Shown here piece after piece: positions 29,115 through 38,885 of a stretch of DNA of 64,000 nt. Source of the stretch: Asaia prunellae JCM 25354 (GTDB taxonomy: Bacteria > Pseudomonadota > Alphaproteobacteria > Acetobacterales > Acetobacteraceae); contig NZ_BAJV01000014.1 of assembly GCF_000613885.1 (NCBI RefSeq), forward strand, positions 37,549 through 101,548. Reading direction: 5' to 3'. The notes under the pieces were generated by a model, which was given only the letters and a program-made list of their open reading frames with translations, was not told where the DNA came from and searched no databases. The translations under genes were made by a program, and so were the position numbers. Each line of letters opens with the position of its first letter. The first letter of the stretch is position 1.

Positions 29115-29904
29115 TCATATGCCACGCGGCTGGGCGCTTCAGGCTGATTCTCTGGCTTATATGCGCCATGGGTTCTTTACGCGTCTTGGGGGTGTTTCCC
29201 CTGCGCCGTTCAACTCGCTCAATTGTTCCCTGGCTTCAGCTGACCGTCCTGAAAATATTGCCGAAAATCGTGGGCGGGTAGCCCGGTTTCTGGGCGTGGA
29301 TTCGTCATTTCTTCTTGGTCTGACGCAGATCCACTCTGCTGATGTCGTAACGCTCACATCAAGGACGCCGCTTTGGCAAACGGGCCGTGGCCCTGCTGCT
29401 GATGCACTTGTCAGCAACCGTGACGATGTGGCTCTCGGCGTCATTACCGCTGATTGTGGTCCTGTTCTTTTTGCCAGTCTGGATGGTCAGATTGTGGGGG
29501 CCGCCCATGCCGGCTGGCGTGGGGCTGTTGGTGGGGTACTCGAAGCGACGCTTTCAGCTATGACAGCACTGGGGGCCGGGGACGTGGTGGCCTGTGTCGG
29601 TCCCTGTATCCGCCAGGAAAGCTACGAGGTTGGTGCCGAGATGCGCGAAGCCGTGCTCGATTCCTCCCCCGAGGCAGGACATTTCTTTATCCCTGCGCCG
29701 CGTGATGGGCATTATCTGTTCGATATGCCCGGTTATTGTCTTCACAGATTGCGTCGTGCCGGTCTGCACCATGTTTCGACGATCGGGCTGGATACGTGCG
29801 CTGATACACGGAGGTTTTTCAGCCATCGCCGTCGTACACAGGCTGGCGGGGGAGCGATCGGGCACCAGATTTCCGCTATTCGGGCTGGAGTACGTCAGCG
29901 ATGA
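29107..29904 (+). CDS. pgeF: Peptidoglycan editing factor / laccase-domain protein (YfiH)
   Basis: 265 residues from ATG 29107, overlapping the lgt stop. Metal-binding residues in TQIHSADV, GVITADCGPV, GAAHAGWRG and VGPCIRQ mark the DUF152/YfiH family, which removes wrongly incorporated L-serine precursors from peptidoglycan and has been described as a multicopper oxidase or purine phosphorylase. Intact. Confidence 0.93.
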   Translation: MSDHMPRGWALQADSLAYMRHGFFTRLGGVSPAPFNSLNCSLASADRPENIAENRGRVARFLGVDSSFLLGLTQIHSADVVTLTSRTPLWQTGRGPAADALVSNRDDVALGVITADCGPVLFASLDGQIVGAAHAGWRGAVGGVLEATLSAMTALGAGDVVACVGPCIRQESYEVGAEMREAVLDSSPEAGHFFIPAPRDGHYLFDMPGYCLHRLRRAGLHHVSTIGLDTCADTRRFFSHRRRTQAGGGAIGHQISAIRAGVRQR

Positions 29905-30825
29905 ATTGTCTGAAAGCGGCTTTCAGCGTGTTTGGTGGCATGATCCTGCTGAGCGGATGTGTCGATATGCCTCATCCTTTTGGCGATCCGGGGCCAGAAG
30001 GGCGCCGTCTGGCGCTTACGACTCCGCCGCCTCGTCTGGCGGTACCGACGCCTCCCGATTCATTGCTCGACAACACGGCATCGGCATTCTGGGCCAGAGA
30101 GGTTGCAACCCAGCTGGTTGATCAGGCGCTGCCCGCTGTTGCACAACCGGCAAAGACGGGTGATTGGTGGCTCAGGCTTTCAGCTACCATGCAAGGTAAT
30201 GAGGTTACGCCCCATTATATTGTGATGATGCCTAATGGTGAAGCGCGTGGTCACTGGGATGCGGCCCCGATTCCAGCTTCCGTCTGGGCACAGGGACAAA
30301 AACCCGTTCTCACGTCGCTGGCTGCTGCTTCAGCGCCCCAGATCAGTGCGGTTCTGACAGGCATCCAGGCCGCCATGATGCAGGCCGATCCCCACAGTCT
30401 CAAGCGTCGCCCGGCCAAGGTATATTTCAAAGGGGTCAGGGGCCCCGGGTGATGGTAATGTGTCTCTGGCCCGGGCTTTTGTAGCAAGTTTTCCCGACCA
30501 GCATGACAAGCTGCAGAATACGGCCAAAGACGCAGATTACAGCGTTGAGGGAGTTGTGACCTTGAGCGATGGTCCTGCTGGCACAACCGGTCATCCGGTC
30601 CAGCATATCGAGATTGCCTGGCGCACGGTAGCTGCCGATGGCAAGGAGGCCGGGGCAGCTACCCAGCTCCATGATATTGAAGCTCATTCGCTCGATGGCC
30701 CCTGGGGGGATGTGGCTATGGTGGCAGCTTCCGAGGCTGCCGGTGGGGTGCATCAGATTATCACCAATTATTCCGGACGCGACCACAAGCCTTTGCCGCC
30801 AGAGACCGCTGCCATAAAAAAATAG
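29901..30825 (+). CDS. Lipoprotein of unknown function (one frameshift)
   Basis: Overlaps pgeF by ATGA. The signal peptide ends in the lipobox LLSGC (Cys20). A Pro-rich stretch follows, then a globular domain. The frame as read ends near 30452 after KVYFKGVRGPG, in a run GGGGCCCCGGG (30439-30449); a change there joins it to GDGNVSLARAFVASFP and a second part with VEGVVTLSDG and HPVQHIEIAW. The shift needs two extra bases or one fewer, so two adjacent runs may be miscounted. About 305 residues after repair. The second half reads like a folded domain, but I do not recognise it. Confidence 0.7.
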
Positions 30826-30833
30826 GAAGATGA

Positions 30834-31838
30834 TCAGGAGAGGTGACGTACAACCCTGATGATCTTGGCAGCAAGGTCCTGAGGGTTGGAGATCTGGTAA
30901 CGGTGCGTGGTCTCGCATTCCATCGTGAGAAAAGAAGCGACATTGAGATAAACCGCCCTGTTGCCAGCGACGTCATCAATCATGCGCTGCGTACCAAAAA
31001 TATAATCATCATGGTTGAGAATAATGACAATTTTTTTCTTGGAAAAACGCGGCATTCATGAAGGCAGAGCCTGAAAATCCGATGAATATTCTATGGTCAC
31101 GCCAGAGACTGAGCTGATCTTCAAGAGGAAGGCGTTCAGGGTGCAAGATTTCTACACCGAATTTTGACAGTATTTCTGTCATCTCTTCTTCCCCGTCATA
31201 GCGTCGCGTCCCTGAATGCATCTGGCTGCGCGAGAGGAAGAGGGGGCGTGGATCTGAACTAGCCTGCTTTGACCCCAGAATTTTTCGCCCGAGATCACGC
31301 ATGAATGTGCCCCAAACTTTATAGCAATGGGCGTTTTCGATAAAGGCGGGTTCGGGGATGGTGATGTTTCTGAGATAGGTATTCTCAGAAGGGCGAATGA
31401 TTTTATCACTTTCAATTTTTAGGCAGTTAAGAATCTTGCGATAAAGCCGTTCCTCTCACCAAGGCCATTATAATTGGGCGCGATGTATCCTGCATAGCGT
31501 CGCTTGTGAAAGGAAAGATACCAGAGTCGTTGAAGGGTACTCGTCAGAAAGTGTCCGAAATGATCGTGGAAATATCCGAGCCAGAAGCAATCCGTAGGTC
31601 CTTCATTTGGAAGAAAATCAAGGGGGATTATGCGTGGCGCGTAGACATGATAATTGAAAACACCAGCCTCGTTTTCACCAGAACAATATGTAGAATTCTC
31701 TATCAGGATGCCACTTGGCGTATACGCCGAATTGTGTCGAAGAATAACGACCTCATGGCATGCAGCAGAGGGTTTCTCTTGAAGCACAAATGATCGTCCA
31801 AATGTATTTTGGCAAAGATCCTGATGCAGGTCCTTCAT
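30834..31838 (-). CDS. GT61-type glycosyltransferase (two frameshifts)
   Basis: About 334 residues after repair, with a start at 31838 preceded by AGGA. Motif HFGHFLTSTLQRLW and the C-terminal GFSGSAFMNAAFF resemble the DUF563/GT61 glycosyltransferases of bacterial capsule and plant xylan synthesis. The frame breaks near 31438 (one extra C on the minus strand restores AKILNCLKIESDKI) and at a run of seven T at 31031-31037 (plus), where one fewer base restores QEKIVIILNHDDYIFG. The second break is a long homopolymer and so fits a base-count error. It opens the polysaccharide locus, divergent from kpsE. Confidence 0.68.
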
Positions 31839-32147
31839 GAAAAATGTTCCTATAGAAAGGACTTATAATAGAAACAATATATAATCTTTAGATGCGCTGT
31901 ATTTAGAAATATTCATAAATTATCGTGAGCAGCTGTTGTGCTGACCGATCTCTGGCACTGACATTGCGGTGTGTCAGGCAACATCAGGTTATCAGTTGTT
32001 GTCTGGCTGACGGAGATTGCTCTCTTTTGTGATGTCTGACTGAAGGCTGTGTGAGCGACCATCGCACGTGTCTCATCTTTCTTAATGCCCCAATTTCGTG
32101 TTGGCATTGGAGTTGCTTCAGGGACGAGATTCGGGCAAATCGATACG
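31839..32147. other. Divergent promoter region between GT61 gene and kpsE
   Basis: 309 bases with AT-rich parts near 31860-31920 and no gene. The region holds TGTTGTGCTGACC and CAGTTGTTGTCTGGC, which share a TGTTGT core, but I see no strong promoter motif. It must contain the start sites of the two divergent genes. Confidence 0.5.
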
Positions 32148-33309
32148 ATGGATAATCTGCCGCGCGTTCAAAATCACACTATCAATCGCTCTGGTGGCCT
32201 AGCTGGGCGGATCTCGGCGTTGGTAAGACGTCAAAAGGGTTTCTTTGGGTTTGTCGTTCTTCCCACTTTCGCCTCAGCAATTTATTTTATTGTATTTGCC
32301 TCGCCTCAATATGTTTCTGAAGCGCAATTCATTGTGCAGGGCCAACATAACCAGTCGAGCACGATGCTTGCTGGGTTGCTCGAAGCGTCAGGTGGCGCAA
32401 GTGCAAGCGAAGATACCTATGCGGTACAGGATTATCTTACTTCTCGGGATGCTGCCGAATTACTGTTACGAACGGAGAATTTGAGGGCAGCATACAGCAA
32501 TCCTGTTGGGGATGCTCTGGCCCGGTTTCCTAATTTCTATTCTGGCCATACTTTCGAGCATTTTTATTGGTATTATCGTCGGCATGTAATCGCTGAACTT
32601 GATACGACCACTGGTGTCTCGACTCTTCGGGTAAGAACCTTTGATCCCCGTGATTCTCAAAGAATTGCATCAGCATTAGTGGCTGCTGCCGAAAATCTGA
32701 TCAACAAGCTTAACGACAGGCAGCGTGAAAACACGATCGCAGCCTCAACAAGAGAACTGGAAACGTCTCTTCAGAAACTCAATGCAGTCAACAAAAAGAT
32801 TGATGCATACCGAGACGAGATAGCGATGATCAATCCTAATCTCCAGTCTCAGCCTGTTCTTAAAGATATAGCCTCTCTGCAAAGCACAGTAATTGCTTCG
32901 CGCGTACAATTGGCTCAATTGAGGAAATCCACCCCTCATAGCCCCTTAATTGAAGTATATAGACGGCGGCTTAATGCTCTTGAAGCTGAGATTTCTCATG
33001 TTGAAACGAGAATTACGGGATCTGATACGTCTTTCGTGCCTAAAATCAGTGGTTATGAAAACCTGGTCTTCCAGCGCACTCTTCTCGAGAAAGAGGTTGC
33101 TGCGGCTGATGCGGGCGTTGCTACGGCCAAGTTGCAGGCAGCTCGGCAGCTTTTGTATTTGAACGAAATTTCGCTCCCCCAATCTTCCAGACTACCCCAT
33201 CTATCCAAAGGTGATTGCGGATATCGCTACCGTTTTTGTAACAACCATGGGAATTTATCTTATGGCGATGCTGCTTATCAGCGGTGCGCGTGAACATAAA
33301 CTGGTTTGA
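32148..33309 (+). CDS. kpsE: Capsule export inner-membrane protein, KpsE type (one frameshift at the C terminus)
   Basis: About 387 residues. An N-terminal membrane helix (FFGFVVLPTFASAIYFIVFA) and a C-terminal helix flank a large coiled-coil periplasmic domain, the layout of the polysaccharide co-polymerase/KpsE family that bridges the export ABC transporter to the outer-membrane channel. As read the C terminus is scrambled; at the run of five C at 33176-33180 one fewer base restores ISLPNLPDYPIYPKVIADI and the final helix, ending at 33309. Start at ATG 32148; an upstream ATG adds 21 residues. kpsT follows. Confidence 0.82.
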
Positions 33310-33320
33310 ATTCAATCATC

Positions 33321-33968
33321 ATGCTGCAATGTTTTGATCTGACCAAAGAGTACCCATCTTCAACGGGCAGGCGTCGCGTTCTTGATAGGGTTAATTTTCG
33401 TCTCGAGAGAGGCCAGAAACTTGGTATTCTTGGGCGGAACGGTGCAGGAAAATCGACCCTCATTCGTATGATTGGTGGCGTGGAACCGATTACAAGCGGC
33501 CATATTGAACAAACCATGTCGGTCTCATGGCCTCTGGCATTTGGTGGTGCATTCCAAGGTAGTCTAAGCGGCCTAGATAATCTGCGTTTCATTTGCCGTA
33601 TATATAGACTGGACTACGCTCATACGCGTGCTTATGTGGATGACTTCGCCGAGCTCGGTGCGCAGCTTGCAGAGCCTGTCAAAACATATTCGTCCGGTAT
33701 GAGAGCGAGATTGGCATTTGCTCTATCTATTGTAATAGAATTTGACTGTTACCTAATTGACGAAGTGATTATGGTTGGAGATTCGAGATTTCATCAAAAG
33801 TGCAATGAAGAATTGTTTGTAAAACGCCATGACCGCGCAATGATACTTGTATCCCATGATATGATCTTTATGAAAGATACTTGTGATAGTGCTGCCATTA
33901 TATCGAATGGTAAATTCATGGAATACTCTGACATTGATGAGGCCATAAAAACCTACGAGCATCTTTAA
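33321..33968 (+). CDS. kpsT: Capsular polysaccharide export ATPase, KpsT type
   Basis: 216 residues. ABC ATPase with Walker A GRNGAGKS, signature YSSGMRARL and Walker B FDCYLIDEV. The set matches KpsT/Wzt-like polysaccharide exporters; no C-terminal carbohydrate-binding extension is present, so it is KpsT-like rather than Wzt. ATG at 33321, 11 bases after the repaired kpsE stop. Its permease partner KpsM lies about 2 kb downstream, after manB, an unusual separation. Intact. Confidence 0.93.
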   Translation: MLQCFDLTKEYPSSTGRRRVLDRVNFRLERGQKLGILGRNGAGKSTLIRMIGGVEPITSGHIEQTMSVSWPLAFGGAFQGSLSGLDNLRFICRIYRLDYAHTRAYVDDFAELGAQLAEPVKTYSSGMRARLAFALSIVIEFDCYLIDEVIMVGDSRFHQKCNEELFVKRHDRAMILVSHDMIFMKDTCDSAAIISNGKFMEYSDIDEAIKTYEHL

Positions 33969-34074
33969 TATTGCTATCAATATAAATAATTACACTACGG
34001 AAATTTGAAAATGAATTAAAATATAAATAGATAATATTATTGTATCTGACATATAAAAAAGTGAGGAGATCTTC

Positions 34075-35549
34075 ATGAAAATCGATGACTGGATGATAAA
34101 ATCGGGCGTATCGTTTGGTACCAGTGGTGCCAGAGGATTGGTAACGGCAATGACCGATGCCGTATGTTTTGCTTATACTGTTGGCTATCTGAAACATCTG
34201 ACTGAGCTTGGGGAGTTTTTCCCGGGTTGTGCCGTCGCAATAGCTGGAGATCTTCGGCCTAGTACGCCTCGAATTATGAAGGCTTGTGTTGCAGCAATTC
34301 TTTATATGAAAGGGGACGCGGTCATGTGCGGGCAGGTTCCTACCCCCGCGCTTTGTCTCTATGCTTTTGCACAAGGTATTCCATCCCTGATGGTCACTGG
34401 GAGCCATATCCCATCTGACAGAAATGGGATCAAGTATAACCGCGCGCGCGGTGAGTTTCTGAAGACAGACGAAGAAGGGATGCGCCATCAGGATGTTGAA
34501 CTTCCTGATGGGTGGTTCGATGCCAACGGCGCCATGATTGTTGACAAAAGTCCGTCGCAACATGTCGATGTCATTCCAAAATATACTGAACGATACAAAG
34601 ATTTTTTCGGATCAGAGGCTTTGTCTGGCCTTAGGTTGGGTGTTTATCAGCATTCTTCCGTTGGACGCGATGTTTTGCTGGATATCGTGAAAGCACTTGG
34701 TGCTGAAGCGATTGCTCTGGGACGCTCAGAGAGTTTCATTCCAGTAGATACCGAGGCTGTACGTCCCGAGGATGCTGTGCTTGCCCAGAATTGGGCTGTA
34801 GAACATGGCTTGGATGCTATTCTTACGATGGATGGTGATTCCGACCGTCCTCTTCTAGCTGACGAAAGCGGCAAGTGGCTTCGAGGAGATATACTAGGCA
34901 TTTTGACTGCCCGGTTTCTTGGAGCCCGTAGTGTCACAACTCCAGTCAGCAGCAATACGGCTCTGGAGAAAGCCGGGTTTGCTCAGGAAATCTACCGCAC
35001 CCGTATCGGATCGCCATTTGTAGTCAAGGCAATGACCGATGCTGTTGGAACGGGTATTATACCTCGGTGGGCTATGAAGCGAATGGGGGCTTTCTACTCG
35101 CGAGCGATGTGATCTATGAGGGTCGCAGTCTGTCGCCCTTGCCGACACGTGACGCCATGCTACCCATGCTTTCCACTCTTGTGGCGGCGCGTCAGTCAAA
35201 CCAGACACTTGCCGCATTGACCAGATCGCTACCGCCACGTTTTACGCTTAGTAATCGACTGGTGGAAATGCCGACGGCCAGAAGTCAGGAGAAAATCGAC
35301 CTCCTGCGTCGTGCTCCTGAGGAGGAGGCAAAGGTTTTGGGGTTAGTTGCTGTCTGTGGCGGCGGCTTGTCTCATATGGACGAAACAGACGGCGTGCGTA
35401 TGACGTTTGCGAGTGAAGAAATCATTCATCTTCGTCCGTCGGGAAATGCTCCTGAGCTTCGTGTCTATGTAGAAGCGGATACTCAATCCCGGGCCGAAGA
35501 GTTGCTTGCCGTCGCCATGAATGCGGTGGCGTGTTGGCGGACAAACTAG
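34075..35549 (+). CDS. manB: Phosphomannomutase/phosphoglucomutase (one frameshift)
   Basis: About 490 residues after repair. It converts mannose-6-phosphate to mannose-1-phosphate for GDP-mannose. The catalytic phosphoserine motif is in VTGSHIPSDRNGIKY; metal-binding MDGDSDRPLLADE and substrate-binding GYEANGGFLL follow, and the final PSGNAPELRVYVEA closes the phosphate-binding domain. The frame fails at 35049-35050; one extra A gives VGNGYYTSVGYEANGG. Start with GAGGAG upstream. Next to kpsT and, after a leader, kpsM and manC. Confidence 0.9.
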
Positions 35550-35977
35550 ATTGAGAGGAGGAGCCGATCTGGTTTTCGTAATCGGCTATTCAACGATAGA
35601 TGGATTTTTGTTCGTTTGACAATTTGACTATATAGGCACTCCGTCCGGGACGGATTGTGCCTTTCGGTCCCTTTATCGGCGCCTGTCCACATCTCTTGAG
35701 TGATCTAGAGATCTTAAAGAGGAAAATCAGAAAGAATGGTTTTCGATCAATGCAACTGACCCAGAACGAATTGTTCGATTCAGCTGTGAGGAATAAGTTG
35801 TAGATTCGCTCATCTAGGGAATCTTGCTTTCTTTAGATCTTTCAGACGGTTGGCCTAGAAGATGATATTTGGATTTTTCGTAGCGTTGCTTGGCGTTATG
35901 CATGAGAAGATTAAATTTTTCCTATTCAGCGTACATGATTATCCCGTAGTAAAAGAAGCAAGTATCCTCAGAAAGCA
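35550..35977. other. Long leader before kpsM, with a hairpin
   Basis: 428 bases without a gene. A promoter-like TTGACA at about 35616 and TATATA at 35629 precede a strong inverted repeat (35635-35661). The rest is AT-rich and shows no other motif I can name. A JUMPstart/ops element (GGCGGTAG) is not present here. Confidence 0.5.
35635..35661 (+). repeat. Strong inverted repeat in the kpsM leader
   Basis: GGCACTCCGTCC and GGACGGATTGTGCC are near-perfect inverted copies; inner arms TCCGTCC/GGACGGA are perfect around a single G. It could be a protein operator or an attenuator hairpin in the long leader; the T-tract after it is short. Confidence 0.55.
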
Positions 35978-36777
35978 TTGCCAAACGATATGAAATCATC
36001 AAGTCTGTTATCTCTGTTCTCGCTGCAGTTTCGTGTGATTGGAGCACTAATGCTCAGAGAATTACATACACGCTTTGGCCGTCATGGTTTGGGATTTCTC
36101 TGGTTTATTGGAGAACCGATTTTGTTTTGTGCAGGCGTAGCCATTGTATGGAGCGCCATACGTCCGGCTCATGAACATGGCTTGCCGACAACAGCTATTG
36201 TGATTACCGGATACGTTCCACTGACTCTATGGCGACATTGCATGGGCCGCGCTGTCCTGGCGTTTGAAGCAACGGTAGCCTCTTGTTTCATAGGCAGGTT
36301 ACCCCGCTGGATATCATAATTGCGAGATCTATTCTGGAGATCATGGGAGCCCTAGCTGCTGGTGTTCTGGTTACAGTAAGTGCTATCATCTTGGGCTTTA
36401 TGAAGCCACCAGAATCTTATGGAATACTTTATGCTGGACTTATATTTCAATCCATATTCGGCATGGCGACAGCACTAATAGTTGCACCACTAACTCAAAG
36501 AAGTGAGTTGTTGGAAAAATCAGTGTCAGTATTGGGATATTTATCGCTTCCATTATCAGGAGCGTTTATGATGGTGGATTGGATACCCCAAAAATATCGA
36601 TGGATACTGATGGCGTCTCCTAGTGTTGAAAGTGTTGAGATGATCAGGGCTGGACAATTCGGTTATGTCGCTCATGCGCATTATGACATCATCTACACAA
36701 TATGGATTAATTTCTTTCTAATATTAATTGGGTTATCTCTGACATTGCGAGTTCGAAAATATATCTATATTCAGTAA
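35978..36777 (+). CDS. kpsM: Capsular polysaccharide export permease, KpsM type (one frameshift)
   Basis: About 266 residues after repair. ABC-2 type permease with six membrane helices; N-terminal LMLRELHTRFGRHGLGFLW is the family signature. The frame breaks at 36271-36272; one extra A restores FEANGSLLFHRQVTPLDII, exactly the conserved cytoplasmic segment of KpsM-like permeases. Partner of KpsT in polysaccharide export across the inner membrane. Separated from kpsT by manB and a 428-base leader. Confidence 0.9.
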
Positions 36778-37256
36778 ATAATATTTTCACATATGCTGGA
36801 TGTTGCCAAATTATCCAAAAATCCTATCATGGATTGTTAACCAATTGGTTAACCCAATTATAAAGTGTTGTATTTATCAAAATTCCGTAATTTAGCATTA
36901 AAATTGTATTTTACCTGTTAATAACGTATTAAATTGAAGGATTTATTTTTACAAACTCTATAAACACAAATAGAGTTATAAATTTTTATTTTCTATCTTG
37001 TTTTATCTCTATCATTATAATAATTATTATTTGTAATACTTTAAAAATAAACTGTAAATATTATCTCCTCTCGTGGGCTTGAGGCGTAAGAATAATTGTG
37101 CTCATTCGTACACGGGTGCTAGCGGTTGCGGCCTTGATTTGGCCAAAGTCTTGCCTTGAGGTGACAATGCCGAGCATTTTGACTAGACTACCCTCAGCTC
37201 AGCAAAAGGCTATACTTCATATAGCTCTTATTGGCGTTACTAAGGATTTATCCAAT
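36778..37256. other. Very AT-rich region before manC
   Basis: About 480 bases with long A and T stretches and no supported gene; an in-frame extension of manC to 37098 is not conserved. It contains a perfect 18-bp palindrome (36836-36853). Such AT-rich zones are typical targets of H-NS-like or MucR-like silencers, but no such protein is encoded here. Confidence 0.5.
36836..36853. promoter_or_regulatory. Perfect 18-bp palindrome upstream of manC
   Basis: GTTAACCAATTGGTTAAC reads the same on both strands. It sits about 400 bases before the manC start in an AT-rich leader. The shape suits an operator for a dimeric regulator; the protein is unknown. Confidence 0.55.
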
Positions 37257-38684
37257 ATGTCTGATTTTACGTCAGTTGTCCCGGTCATCCTGTCTGGTGG
37301 TTCAGGTAGCCGCTTATGGCCTGTTTCACGTCGCAGTTTCCCCAAGCAGTTCTGGCCTTTGCTTTCTGATAAGACGTTGTTGCAGGAAACAGCTGTTCGT
37401 GGAATCGGAAGTGGCTTGGCTGCCCCTGTGGTCGTCTGTAATGCCGATCATCGCTTTATTATTTCGGAACAGTTGAGAGAAACCGAAGTCAGGAATGCCA
37501 AGGTCATTCTGGAGCCGGTCGGGCGTAATTCTGCTCCAGCCATTGCCGCTGCGGCGTTCATAACTGCGGAGACCAATCCAGATGCTATTTTGTGGATCAT
37601 GGCAGCTGATGCGGCGATTCGTAATGAAGATCTCATGCAAGAGGCATTGCACTCGGCGGTAGCTGCTGCATCTGAGGGCTATATTGTTACATTCGGCATT
37701 CATCCAACCAAGCCGGAAACTGGCTATGGATATATCGAACAGGGTGCTGAGCTCGAGAATGTCAAGAAAGTTTATCACGTTTCCAAATTTATCGAGAAAC
37801 CAACCTCTGAACGTGCTGTAGAGCTTGTTCAGAACAATCGGTTCTCCTGGAACTCCGGTATGTTTGTCGCACGTGCAAGCATTATTTTGCAGGAGATTCA
37901 GCAACATGCCCCAGAGGTTTATGCAGCTGTCAGCGAAGCTGTGGCAAAGAGGGAGACGGATCAGGATTTTATCCGGCTGGATTCGGAGAGTTTTGCAAAA
38001 TCTCCGGATATTTCTATCGATTATGCTGTTGCAGAACACACAACATTGGCTGCTGTTGTACCGTCGAAATTCGAGTGGTCTGATGTAGGAAGCTGGGATG
38101 CTCTTTGGGATTTGTCACCCAAGGACAGCGACGGTAATGTGACCTATGGCGACGTTTTTCTTGATGGGGCACAGAACTGTTATGTGCGGTCAGATGGTGT
38201 CGTTGCTACTGTTGCTGGTGTCGAGGATCTGATTGTCGTGGTGACTGAGGATGCGGTTATGGTGTCGCATCGTGATCGGGCGCAGGATGTAAAGAAAATG
38301 GTCGAGCGCTTGACGGCTGCAGGACGACCAGAAGCAATCAATCACAACCGTATGTACCGCCCTTGGGGCTTCTACGAGAGCCTCATCCATGGTGATCGTT
38401 TTCAGGTCAAACGCATTCATGTTGATCCGGGCCATAAATTGTCTTTGCAAAAGCACTTCCATCGAGCAGAGCATTGGGTTGTCGTTGCGGGAACAGCTCT
38501 TGTAACACGTGACGATGACGAAATAATGGTTCGCGAGAATGAAAGTATTTATCTGCCGTTGGGTGCTGTTCACCGTTTGGAAAATCCAGGTAAAATCCCC
38601 CTCACGTTGATCGAAGTTCAGTCAGGTCCTTATCTTGGCGAAGATGATATTGTCAGAATAGAAGATATTTATGACAGGTCGTAA
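37257..38684 (+). CDS. manC: Mannose-1-phosphate guanylyltransferase/mannose-6-phosphate isomerase
   Basis: 475 residues from ATG 37257, with AAGGA ten bases upstream. Bifunctional enzyme for GDP-mannose: N-terminal nucleotidyltransferase with LSGGSGSRLWPVSR and FIEKPT, C-terminal cupin isomerase with the metal-binding SLQKHFHRAEHW. The longer frame from 37098 lacks conserved sequence. The product feeds mannose-containing capsule or LPS. Intact, in contrast to most of its neighbours. Followed by a terminator. Confidence 0.95.
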   Translation: MSDFTSVVPVILSGGSGSRLWPVSRRSFPKQFWPLLSDKTLLQETAVRGIGSGLAAPVVVCNADHRFIISEQLRETEVRNAKVILEPVGRNSAPAIAAAAFITAETNPDAILWIMAADAAIRNEDLMQEALHSAVAAASEGYIVTFGIHPTKPETGYGYIEQGAELENVKKVYHVSKFIEKPTSERAVELVQNNRFSWNSGMFVARASIILQEIQQHAPEVYAAVSEAVAKRETDQDFIRLDSESFAKSPDISIDYAVAEHTTLAAVVPSKFEWSDVGSWDALWDLSPKDSDGNVTYGDVFLDGAQNCYVRSDGVVATVAGVEDLIVVVTEDAVMVSHRDRAQDVKKMVERLTAAGRPEAINHNRMYRPWGFYESLIHGDRFQVKRIHVDPGHKLSLQKHFHRAEHWVVVAGTALVTRDDDEIMVRENESIYLPLGAVHRLENPGKIPLTLIEVQSGPYLGEDDIVRIEDIYDRS

Positions 38685-38726
38685 CTGATATCATAAGTAG
38701 ACGTTAAGGTATTTCTTTGAGTTAAT

Positions 38727-38766
38727 AAAAACCTCTATTCTGAAGAAATTTCGGAAAGAGGTTTTT
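38727..38766. terminator. Terminator between manC and a convergent glycosyltransferase
   Basis: AAAAACCTCT (38727-38736) and AGAGGTTTTT (38757-38766) form a 10-bp stem, ending in a T-run on the plus strand and in one on the minus strand as well, so it can stop both convergent genes. Confidence 0.85.
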
Positions 38767-38885
38767 ACCGTAAAATAATCAGACTATATTTTCAGATTTA
38801 TGAATAAGTGATTGCGTATGCTTTGTTATATCTAAGTGGGTTTATTCTATGTGTCTTTTGTCGATTGTGCCCAATTAGTTTGATA

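Noticed and set aside
37655..37662. GGCGGTAG, the core of the ops/JUMPstart element of capsule operons
   Set aside because: It lies inside manC coding sequence, not in a leader, and 8-base matches arise by chance.
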